This document shows positions 41,693 through 49,204 of a stretch of DNA of 64,000 nucleotides, piece by piece; position 1 is the stretch's first letter, and each line of letters begins with the position of its first letter. Source of the stretch: Klebsiella spallanzanii (GTDB lineage: Bacteria; Pseudomonadota; Gammaproteobacteria; Enterobacterales; Enterobacteriaceae); the NCBI RefSeq assembly GCF_902158555.1, contig NZ_CABGGS010000002.1, forward strand, positions 186,001 through 250,000, read 5' to 3'. The translations under genes and the position numbers were made by a program. Below the pieces are notes generated by a model, which was not told the origin of the DNA, did no database searches, and saw only the letters and a list, made by a program, of their open reading frames with translations.

Positions 41693-42191
41693 AGTCCCTT
41701 TCCGCCCTCATTAACTATGTGAAATAACGATGAATTAAATTCAACTTCTTCTTTAGAAATCAGGATACATCCCTATAAACTAACCAGATTAGATAATTTC
41801 AAGTATAAATCAACAACTCCAAATCCGGAGCAAAGATAAGATTATCATGATATTTGAACCAAATGGAAGACCGATTTTATCACTATCCATTTCATCCATG
41901 ATTATTATTATCAACGTAATCATCATGTGAATTTACCACCTTCAAAAAACAAACTTTAAATTCAAACAAAATTCACATGCATTTTATCTGCCTTCGACTT
42001 AGATTTGTCGTCGCTCCTGCCCATTAGGCTCTATGTAGTATACATACGTATGCACAACAGCAACGGCAGGGGAAAGAAAACGGTAGAGCTCAGGCATAGA
42101 TAGCGGGATGTTAGTTATTACCAATACCACTAATTAACAACCGAGCCGGGTATCTATTCAGGACTTTAGTATCTATAAATGGATTAAATAA
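41693..42191. promoter_or_regulatory. Divergent control region of regulator and fimbrial operon
   Basis: A 499-bp gene-free, AT-rich stretch. It holds a perfect 11-bp inverted repeat, CATGTGAATTT (41924-41934) and AAATTCACATG (41969-41979), separated by 34 bp, and the 10-bp palindrome CATACGTATG (42043-42052). These are candidate binding sites. The promoter of the pilin gene must lie here, but I could not choose one with confidence; the pilin ATG has only a weak ribosome site. Confidence 0.5.
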
Positions 42192-42752
42192 ATGAAAAAA
42201 ACAATCGTAGCTGTAATGGTCGCTGCTTCTGCAGCTCTGAGCGCTCAGGCTTTCGCAGCAGGGAACAGTTCTCAACTGACTATTCTGGGTAACGTCACTG
42301 ACACCGGTGAATCCTGTAACGTTACTCCATCAGCGCTGATTCAGGGTGGTTCTTTAACTCTGGATGATGTAAAAGCCTCGATCCTGGAAGGCCAGGCTGT
42401 CAACACTCCGTATATGGCTCTTGCTAAAGATATCGAGTACAAAATTGAAGACTGCCAGAAAGGCGCGACTGATTACACCGGTAACCTGAACATTACCGTT
42501 ACTGGTGACTACATCAGCGGTCAGGATAACGTTCTGACTAACACTGCTGTAAACCCGGCAACCAACGCAGCGGTGACTGTTGTTAACACCGATGGTTCTC
42601 GCGTGAGCTTCACTGGTACTACTCCTAAAGTTGTCGCTTATACTGCGGGTACCCCATCTTATATGCGCTACAAAGCTGCATATGTTAAAACTGCTGCCGG
42701 CGTTACCGATGGTGCAGTTAAAGGTGTTGCTACCTTTACCATCAGCTACTAA
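42192..42752 (+). CDS. Major fimbrial subunit (chaperone-usher pilin)
   Basis: A 186-aa pilin with a clear signal peptide (residues 1-22, ending QAFA). The mature part has two cysteines (SCNVTPSA and EDCQKG) for the usual disulphide, an N-terminal extension of alternating hydrophobics (SQLTILGNVTDTG) for donor-strand exchange and the ending GVATFTISY. A stable hairpin follows, then the chaperone gene, so it is first and probably most highly expressed in a four-gene operon. It does not look like FimA or a known named pilin to me; the mature domain is rich in Thr, Asn and Val. Confidence 0.85.
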   Translation: MKKTIVAVMVAASAALSAQAFAAGNSSQLTILGNVTDTGESCNVTPSALIQGGSLTLDDVKASILEGQAVNTPYMALAKDIEYKIEDCQKGATDYTGNLNITVTGDYISGQDNVLTNTAVNPATNAAVTVVNTDGSRVSFTGTTPKVVAYTAGTPSYMRYKAAYVKTAAGVTDGAVKGVATFTISY

Positions 42753-42760
42753 TACTCAAT

Positions 42761-42783
42761 GGGGCTTGCCTAAGGCAAGCCCC
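42761..42783 (+). terminator. Hairpin after the pilin gene (partial terminator)
   Basis: GGGGCTTGCC and GGCAAGCCCC form a perfect 10-bp stem with a 3-nt loop, followed by ATTATTTTATT. It resembles an intrinsic terminator and may let only part of the transcripts reach the chaperone and usher, giving excess pilin. Confidence 0.7.
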
Positions 42784-42807
42784 ATTATTTTATTCAGGGA
42801 CTGAATT

Positions 42808-43500
42808 ATGTTGAAGTCATTATTAAAAATAGTGGCAGTTTTTTCGTTTTCAACAAGCTTCGCCGCCCACTGTGGCGTGGTCGTCGACTCTACCCGACAT
42901 CTTTATAAAGAGGGGGCACGGGAAATCAGTGCTAACCTGGAAAATAAAGATAACATTCCTTATTTAATCAAATCCTGGGTTGAACCTCGTGAAGGTAGTC
43001 AGACATCTTCTTTTATGGTGACTCCTCCACTTTTTCGTCTGGAAGCAAAACAGAAAAATACCGTACGTATATTTCCTAATGCCAATATAGCCAGCGCACC
43101 AAAAGACAGAGAGACAGTTTACTATTTCAACGTCATGTCTATTCCACCAACCAGTGATGCGGATACCGACAAAAACAAGATCCAGCTGGCTGTTCGCCAT
43201 AGAATGCGTCTTATCTATCGCCCATTATCTTTACAGGATCGCTCCATTAACCAAGAAGCCAAAAATCTGGAGTGGCGTAAAACCAACAATAAAATCACAC
43301 TAAAAAACCCGACGCCATTCTTTATCTATTTTAAATCGATAAAGATTAATGGTAAGGAAATCAGTGGTTCCATTAATAATATTGATGCGTTTATGACCAA
43401 AGAGTTCCCATTACCTACAGGTGTTAATGGCTCAGAAATAGAGTGGAAAGTCGCAACAGACAATGGAGGCACGGGTTCTTCTTACTCGTCATCAATTTAA
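42808..43500 (+). CDS. Periplasmic fimbrial chaperone (PapD/FimC family)
   Basis: A 230-aa pilus chaperone with a signal peptide (about residues 1-20) and two immunoglobulin-like domains. VVVDSTRHLYKEGAREIS includes Arg30, matching the cleft arginine (PapD Arg8); YYFNVMSIPP and RHRMRLIYRP mark the G1 strand and domain boundary. The second conserved cleft residue, Lys112 in PapD, is here Arg134. It would hold the pilin and adhesin until delivery to the usher. It lies between the pilin gene and the usher gene, 34 bp from the latter. Confidence 0.88.
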   Translation: MLKSLLKIVAVFSFSTSFAAHCGVVVDSTRHLYKEGAREISANLENKDNIPYLIKSWVEPREGSQTSSFMVTPPLFRLEAKQKNTVRIFPNANIASAPKDRETVYYFNVMSIPPTSDADTDKNKIQLAVRHRMRLIYRPLSLQDRSINQEAKNLEWRKTNNKITLKNPTPFFIYFKSIKINGKEISGSINNIDAFMTKEFPLPTGVNGSEIEWKVATDNGGTGSSYSSSI

Positions 43501-43534
43501 TTTTTGTTATTTTCGATCGGCCAGGGTGAAAAGT

Positions 43535-46078
43535 ATGTCTATTTTAATAAAAAAAAGGGATGGTGTTTTTTCTGGTGTGTCCCACACATTTTTCGTTCTT
43601 GTTCCTGCGTTAGCCCTCGGTTTTTGTAACAATGCCCTGGCGCGTGACTTTTTTGATCCTGATTTTATTAAATCAGTCGGTCAAAGCGATCCTTCCTCAA
43701 TACCGGACTTATCGCTGTACGCAACGAAAGATGCGCAGGCTCCGGGAGAGTATCGCATTGATGTCGTTTTAAATAACAACTTGCAGGAAACAACAGATAT
43801 TCGGTTTGTCGAAAAAAAAGATCCAACTACTGGCGATCTGAAACTAGTTCCTTGCCTGAGCATCGCTAAACTAACCAGCTATGGTTTGCGTTCAGAAGCG
43901 TTCCCTCACTTAAAAGAAGATGCTAGCGGATGTGCTGATACCAGTGGGATACCCAACTTCACGACAGATTTTAACTTCAATACTCAGCAGTTGCTGATAT
44001 CCATACCACAGGCTGCGCTATCAACTATTGCTCAAGGGTTAGTCCCACCTGAAGAGTTTGATGATGGAATTAATGCACTGCTGACTAATTACCAGTTCAG
44101 CTCTGGGAAGGACTATGAGGCAAACAACGAATACTACAACCTCAACTTACAGTCCGGCCTGAATATTGGACCATGGCGCCTGCGCAATCTAAGTACCTGG
44201 AACAAATCGGCTGGTATTCAGAGCGATTGGGATTCTGTGTATCTTTATGCTCAACGGAGCATCATTCCGTTAAAAAGTACCCTGGTAATGGGGGAAAGCA
44301 GTTCACTATCAAGTATTTTTGATAGCGTTCCGTTTACCGGCATTCAGCTTGCTACCGATACTGACATGATTCCAGAAAGCCTGCGTGGCTTCGCACCTAT
44401 CGTTCGTGGTATTGCCAGAACTAACGCCCGCGTTGTTATTAAACAGAACGGCTACCAGATCTATCAAGCCTTTGTTGCTCCCGGTGCCTTTGAAATTACC
44501 GACCTCTACTCAACCGGCGGTAACGGTGACCTCTATGTCACTGTCGAAGAAGCCGACGGTTCCCGGCAAAACTTCGTTGTACCTTATGCCTCCCTGCCAT
44601 TAATGCTCAGAGAAGGCCAAATGGAGTACGAAATTACCAGCGGTAAATATCGCCCATACAACGACGATGTTGATGAGAAACCATTTACTCAGGCAACCAT
44701 AAGCTACGGGGTCTTGAATAATACGACTATTTACACTGGTATGCAGGCAGCGTCTAGCTATCAGGCACTGGCTTTTGGCGTCGGGCAGAACCTGGGGGAT
44801 ATCGGTGCGGTTTCAGCAGACGTCACCGAAGCTTGGTCGAAAAAGAAAGATCTGGATAAAACGTCGGGTCAATCCTGGCGTATTCGCTATGGTAAAAACA
44901 TTCTTGAGACCGGTACCAATATCACTGTTGCTGGTTATCGTTACTCTACCTCAGGGTTCAATACGCTTACCGATGTAATGAATACCTACAGTAACCGCTA
45001 CGGCAGCTATACTTCCCGCTCTCTGCGGAACAGAACCAATATTACCGTAAGCCAAAGTCTGGGCTCAGGGCTTGGGAGCCTTTCCGTATCCGGTATTTTT
45101 GAAGACTACTGGGATAGTAATCGCCGTAACAATTCATTAAATATTGGCTATAACGGCGGTTTCCGTCGCTTCAACTATTATGCTGGTTATAGCTACAGCC
45201 GCTATTCCTGGGGTAGTGATGGAATGGGTCGCAAAGTAGAAGACGACCACGTCATTTCATTTAACATCACAGTACCATTAGGCGATTGGATACCTAATAC
45301 CTATGCGACCTATAACGTCACCAACAGTAGCCCCGGTTCTACCGATCAATATGTTTCTCTTAGCGGCGTAGCGCTGGAAAACCATAATCTGGACTGGAAC
45401 GTACAGCAAGGCTATAGCAATCGAGAAGATGCCAGCGGCGGCATATATAGCAACTACCGCGGTTCGATGGGTTCAGTTAACGGTGGCTACAGTTATAACA
45501 AGCATAGCCAGCTAATTAACTATGGTATGAGCGGCGGAATACTGCTTCACGCTGACGGCATTACGCTGGGGCAAGAAATGTCTGAAACCGCAGTACTGGT
45601 TAAAGCTCCGGGTCTGGATCACGTTCGGCTGGAGAATGACGCCAGTATTGAAACAGATTATCGCGGTTACGCCATTATTCCTTACGTGACGCCATATCAC
45701 CGTACCAACGTGACCTTAGATAACACAACCCTGAGCGATAATATGGAGCTGCCAAACACCACTCAGAAAGTTGTACCGACTCGTGCCGCTATAGTAAGGG
45801 CAAACTTTGAGGGAAATATTGGCCGCCGCGCGTTCCTGATCCTGAAGAGAGAGTCCGGCGATAATGTTCCTTATGGCGCAACGGTAACCTTAACCGCTGA
45901 TAAAAAAGCACAAGCTAGTATCGTGTCTGATGGAGGCATGGTTTATATGTCCGGCCTGAAAGATAGCGGTGAAGTCTACGCCCAGTGGGGATCAAAAACC
46001 GGCCAGCAGTGTAAAGCAACTTATAGCTTAGCTGCGACAACCGAAGGCATTGCGCAGGCCACTGCGGTTTGCCGTTGA
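43535..46078 (+). CDS. Outer-membrane fimbrial usher (PapC/FimD family)
   Basis: An 847-aa usher. I start at ATG 43535 (MSILIKKRDG), because the longer ORF from 43463 overlaps the chaperone. The signal peptide ends near residue 36 (NNALA, then RDFFDPDFIKS). The beta-barrel follows, with the family blocks SSIFDSVPFTGIQLATDTDMIP, PIVRGIARTNARVVIKQNG and GAFEITDLYSTGGNGDLYVTVEEADGS (plug region), and C-terminal domains ending with a Cys pair (GQQCKATY and TAVCR). It makes the pore through which the fibre is assembled. The whole gene is intact. Confidence 0.92.
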   Translation: MSILIKKRDGVFSGVSHTFFVLVPALALGFCNNALARDFFDPDFIKSVGQSDPSSIPDLSLYATKDAQAPGEYRIDVVLNNNLQETTDIRFVEKKDPTTGDLKLVPCLSIAKLTSYGLRSEAFPHLKEDASGCADTSGIPNFTTDFNFNTQQLLISIPQAALSTIAQGLVPPEEFDDGINALLTNYQFSSGKDYEANNEYYNLNLQSGLNIGPWRLRNLSTWNKSAGIQSDWDSVYLYAQRSIIPLKSTLVMGESSSLSSIFDSVPFTGIQLATDTDMIPESLRGFAPIVRGIARTNARVVIKQNGYQIYQAFVAPGAFEITDLYSTGGNGDLYVTVEEADGSRQNFVVPYASLPLMLREGQMEYEITSGKYRPYNDDVDEKPFTQATISYGVLNNTTIYTGMQAASSYQALAFGVGQNLGDIGAVSADVTEAWSKKKDLDKTSGQSWRIRYGKNILETGTNITVAGYRYSTSGFNTLTDVMNTYSNRYGSYTSRSLRNRTNITVSQSLGSGLGSLSVSGIFEDYWDSNRRNNSLNIGYNGGFRRFNYYAGYSYSRYSWGSDGMGRKVEDDHVISFNITVPLGDWIPNTYATYNVTNSSPGSTDQYVSLSGVALENHNLDWNVQQGYSNREDASGGIYSNYRGSMGSVNGGYSYNKHSQLINYGMSGGILLHADGITLGQEMSETAVLVKAPGLDHVRLENDASIETDYRGYAIIPYVTPYHRTNVTLDNTTLSDNMELPNTTQKVVPTRAAIVRANFEGNIGRRAFLILKRESGDNVPYGATVTLTADKKAQASIVSDGGMVYMSGLKDSGEVYAQWGSKTGQQCKATYSLAATTEGIAQATAVCR

Positions 46079-46096
46079 TAGGGATATTCAAACATA

Positions 46097-47119
46097 ATGA
46101 AGAAATCAATATTTTTTATTTGCTTATTTTTCACAAGCTTACCAGTTAAGGCTACCTGTAACTATAGTGGTTCAGAAGCCACTGTTAATATGTCACTCTC
46201 TTCAAAAATTTTATCTGATAACACATTACCAGCAGGTTCGGTGTTATCAGTAAGAACAGTTGGTGGCAACGTTAGCAACATGAAAAGTTTTTCCAATTGC
46301 GGAACAGCCGATATTTATGCTGTTGTTGCCTCACCAGGTGCTATTGAAGCACCGGGTGTAAAAGGAATTCAGGGCGGAACTGTTTATGAAACAGGAATTC
46401 CAGGTATAGGTTATCAGATATCCGACGCTATATCGGGCACAAATAGCCGTCCGATTCCGGCAACAATGGGGGCAGTTTCTGCCTGGAATTTAACAGCAAA
46501 TCCCGTATCACAAGTCACAATGTGGTTGATTAAAACAACTGAAAATATTGACACGAGTAAAACAAGTTCGTTCAAGATCTCAATTTCATATCTGGCAGGT
46601 TCTGTACCACAAGTTCAGGCTAACTCCGCAACGGCCCGTTTGTTGAAAATTAATGCTACGCTTGGGCCATTCACCTATAAGGATACATCATGCAACGTTA
46701 CTCCGCGCACTGGGAGTACTATTACTCTCTCCAGCATTGAAGCAACACAGCTTAAAGCCGTTGCACAAGGAGGGAATACTGGTAAACAAAAAGATATTAA
46801 CCTCGATATTTCCTGCCCAGATTCTTCAGTAGGAACTAAATATATATACTGGTTCAACCCAATAACTGAAAACTCACCATCAATAGATGGAGTCTTATTT
46901 AACAGTATCCCAACTGCATCAGGTGGAGCTAAAGATGTTGGGTTTGTGATTAAAAAAGGCACATCAGCGATTAAATTCTACGATTATACGAGTTATTCAA
47001 TACCCAGCGTGGGTAAAACACAATCTCTCACGCTTAGTGCTGATTATTATAAATTATCCAATAACATCACTCCCGGCGGAGTTCGCGCGATGTTTGAAAT
47101 TATCTTACAAGAAAATTGA
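46097..47119 (+). CDS. Fimbrial tip adhesin-like two-domain protein
   Basis: A 340-aa secreted protein with signal peptide (residues 1-19, ending VKA). Its length is twice that of a pilin, it follows the usher, and the C-terminal half (from about residue 190, ATLGPFTYKDTSCNVTP) looks like a pilin domain with two cysteines and the ending MFEIILQEN. The N-terminal half would be the receptor-binding lectin domain (CNYSGSEATVN). This is the usual layout of a tip adhesin. Its ligand is unknown and I cannot assign it to a named adhesin. A terminator closes the operon. Confidence 0.78.
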   Translation: MKKSIFFICLFFTSLPVKATCNYSGSEATVNMSLSSKILSDNTLPAGSVLSVRTVGGNVSNMKSFSNCGTADIYAVVASPGAIEAPGVKGIQGGTVYETGIPGIGYQISDAISGTNSRPIPATMGAVSAWNLTANPVSQVTMWLIKTTENIDTSKTSSFKISISYLAGSVPQVQANSATARLLKINATLGPFTYKDTSCNVTPRTGSTITLSSIEATQLKAVAQGGNTGKQKDINLDISCPDSSVGTKYIYWFNPITENSPSIDGVLFNSIPTASGGAKDVGFVIKKGTSAIKFYDYTSYSIPSVGKTQSLTLSADYYKLSNNITPGGVRAMFEIILQEN

Positions 47120-47141
47120 TGTGCATAGAGTAAAGAATCAG

Positions 47142-47173
47142 GCCATCGAGAATTCATCACTCGATGGCTTTTT
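47142..47173 (+). terminator. Terminator of the fimbrial operon
   Basis: GCCATCGAG (47142-47150) pairs with CTCGATGGC (47160-47168), loop 9 nt, followed by TTTTTA. This separates the fimbrial operon from the peptide-export operon. Confidence 0.85.
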
Positions 47174-47299
47174 ATATTCAAACCATCAATTTACAATAAA
47201 GACATAGTACATACCCAAGTAATTAAAATGAAAACAATGCTGAATGTCAGCGTTAGTACATGAACAGTTAAAATTCAACATGAATTGTCTAAAAAAGTG

Positions 47300-47327
47300 T
47301 TGAATAAAGATATTTATACATTATTAT
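47300..47327 (+). promoter_or_regulatory. Candidate promoter of the peptide-export operon
   Basis: TTGAAT (47300-47305) and TATTAT (47322-47327) are spaced 16 bp apart, in an AT-rich gap of about 240 bp between the fimbrial terminator and the peptide gene. Start of transcription would be near 47334, leaving an untranslated leader of about 80 nt. In such AT-rich DNA chance matches are common. Confidence 0.4.
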
Positions 47328-47416
47328 GTCCACCGAAATCTTCGAGCAACTTAGATGCTTATAAGACTTCATTAATATAACTTATTTAATGGATAATTTT
47401 TAATTAAGGAATAAAA

Positions 47417-47782
47417 ATGAAAGAATTAACAGTTCTTGAAATGAATGATGTGTCAGGTGCAGGCATCAGCCAGATTCTTGATGGCTCCCAAAGTATTCTA
47501 ACTGGTCTGGTTGATGCGGCTGTAGGAGCGGCAATTGGCGCAATCGGCTATGCTTCTGGCGGTGGCCTGCAAGGCGGTTTGACTGGTCAAGGTAAAGGTG
47601 GTGGTATTTTAGGTTTTGGTGTAATTACTGTAGGTATTGGTTCTATTTGGGGAGCGATCCAAGGGGCTGTTTTCGGTGGCATTATGGGTGCTTACAATGG
47701 TGCTGATTATGTCAACGGTCAAATTACCCGTTTGATTGATGGCATCCTGGATGGCACTGCAGGTGGATTTAAGCCTAACTAA
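47417..47782 (+). CDS. Double-glycine (class II microcin-like) peptide precursor, glycine-rich
   Basis: A 121-aa precursor with the leader MKELTVLEMNDVSGA (residues 1-15), like those of microcins V and L and of the peptide at 10.6 kb. Export cleavage after Gly-Ala would release 106 residues starting GISQIL. The mature part has many glycines in GxxxG-type spacing (VGAAIGAIGYASGGG, GIGSIWGAIQGAVFGGIMGAYNG), features of membrane-inserting peptides. It has no cysteine and no Ser-rich siderophore-attachment tail. ATG 47417 follows AAGGA. Downstream are its exporter genes. Antibacterial activity is inferred from family features, and no immunity gene was found. Confidence 0.82.
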   Translation: MKELTVLEMNDVSGAGISQILDGSQSILTGLVDAAVGAAIGAIGYASGGGLQGGLTGQGKGGGILGFGVITVGIGSIWGAIQGAVFGGIMGAYNGADYVNGQITRLIDGILDGTAGGFKPN

Positions 47783-47808
47783 TTAAACCATAAAAATTAT
47801 TTTATTTA

Positions 47809-47838
47809 ATGCATGCAAGTCTAATAACTTGCATGCAT
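47809..47838 (+). terminator. Long hairpin between peptide gene and exporter genes
   Basis: ATGCATGCAAGT (47809-47820) pairs perfectly over 12 bp with ACTTGCATGCAT (47827-47838), loop 6 nt. No T-run follows, so it may be a processing or stability element that keeps peptide mRNA more abundant than exporter mRNA, or a partial terminator. Confidence 0.5.
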
Positions 47839-47917
47839 CATTTCATGAATCAAGCTAAAAATTCATGACAACTTTATAATTATTTTCGATAACCAATTCC
47901 ATATGAAGTGAATACAA

Positions 47918-49204
47918 ATGAGTAGAAATCTATATCGCAAGGAAGCGATTGAGTATAAAAAGAACCACTGGAAAGGAAAAGCTTTATTACTTGCAGGGAT
48001 GCCTGCATGGCTAATTCTTACAATTTCTTCAGCATTCCTTCTACTTTTAATTTTGACTCTACGATTTTGCAGCTATACACAGCGTATTGATGTTAAAGGC
48101 GAAGTTATAACGCTGCCGCATTCAATTAATGTTTTTGCTCCCCAGCAAGGATTTGTGGTCAAAAAATTCGCAGTGACAGGGGATCTCGTTCGTAAAGGAA
48201 CACCACTGTACGAGCTGGATATATCTCGCTCAACTATACATGGCAATGTAAATATCTCTATGACTGCCGCTATAACTGAAAAAATAGCCAATGCAGAAGA
48301 GATCATTGCTAAATTACAAAAAAATAAAGAAGAGACAATGGATGCATTGAATATTCAGCTACATCAATATTCAACCTCATTAAAAGAAACCAATAAAATG
48401 CTGACTAATGCGGATATTGGCTTAAAAAAGATGAAAGAGAACCTTTCAAGTTATGATCAGTACCTTAAACAAGGTTTAATTACTAAGGATCAATATAACT
48501 ACCAGCATTCACTCTATTTTCAACAGCAAGGTACTTACCAATCATTGATTAGCCAGAAAATGCAGTTAGAATCGCAACTAACGCAGCTAAAAAGTGATAT
48601 TGTAACCAAAGCAGCTGACTTTGATAATCAAGTTTCAAACCAAAAAAACCAAATTAATGACTATAAAAACCAGCGTCTCGAATCCAATGCAAATGGTAAC
48701 CTCATTATCAAAGCAACCTCTGATGGTAAAATTGAATCAGTGGCAGTAACTGCTGGACAGATGGTCGATAAAGGTAGCAGCCTCGCACAAATAAAACCTA
48801 CTGGTCACATTGAGTACTTTTTGATTTTATGGTTACCTAATAATGCTATACCTTACGTAAGTTCTGGGGATACTGTAAATATTCGTTATGATGCCTTTCC
48901 ATCAGATAAATTTGGTCAATTCCCAGGAAAAATATTATCAATATCTTCAGTGCCAGCCTCTCGTCAAGAGATGTCTGAATATACTAACGTGACCACAGGC
49001 TCTAATCAGCAAGAGCTCGCTCTATATAAAAAAATAGTTAAAATAAACAATAATAAATTTATATACAATGGAAATAATCTGGAGTTATCTAATGGTTTGA
49101 AAGCGCAGGCTATCGTTTTTCTTGAAGAGCGACCACTTTATATGTGGATGTTTACACCATTATACAAGATCACTCAGAGCGTAAGCGGGCCAATCAATGA
49201 CTGA
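47918..49204 (+). CDS. HlyD/CvaA-type membrane-fusion protein
   Basis: A 428-aa periplasmic adaptor for a type I secretion system. A cytoplasmic N-terminus of about 28 residues is followed by one membrane helix (about residues 29-51), a lipoyl half-motif (VFAPQQGFVVKKFAVTGDLVRKGTPLYELD), a long coiled-coil hairpin (about residues 120-255, rich in Lys, Gln, Asn and Leu) and the second lipoyl half (IKATSDGKIESVAVTAGQMVDKGSSLAQI). It would bridge the ABC exporter to a TolC-type outer-membrane channel encoded elsewhere. Its 3' end overlaps the ABC gene by 8 bp. It resembles CvaA of the colicin V system. Confidence 0.9.
   Translation: MSRNLYRKEAIEYKKNHWKGKALLLAGMPAWLILTISSAFLLLLILTLRFCSYTQRIDVKGEVITLPHSINVFAPQQGFVVKKFAVTGDLVRKGTPLYELDISRSTIHGNVNISMTAAITEKIANAEEIIAKLQKNKEETMDALNIQLHQYSTSLKETNKMLTNADIGLKKMKENLSSYDQYLKQGLITKDQYNYQHSLYFQQQGTYQSLISQKMQLESQLTQLKSDIVTKAADFDNQVSNQKNQINDYKNQRLESNANGNLIIKATSDGKIESVAVTAGQMVDKGSSLAQIKPTGHIEYFLILWLPNNAIPYVSSGDTVNIRYDAFPSDKFGQFPGKILSISSVPASRQEMSEYTNVTTGSNQQELALYKKIVKINNNKFIYNGNNLELSNGLKAQAIVFLEERPLYMWMFTPLYKITQSVSGPIND

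Noticed and set aside
47219-47281. Short ORFs in the gap upstream of the 47.4 kb peptide, considered as immunity genes
   Set aside because: The longest has about 31 codons, no ribosome site and no membrane helix.
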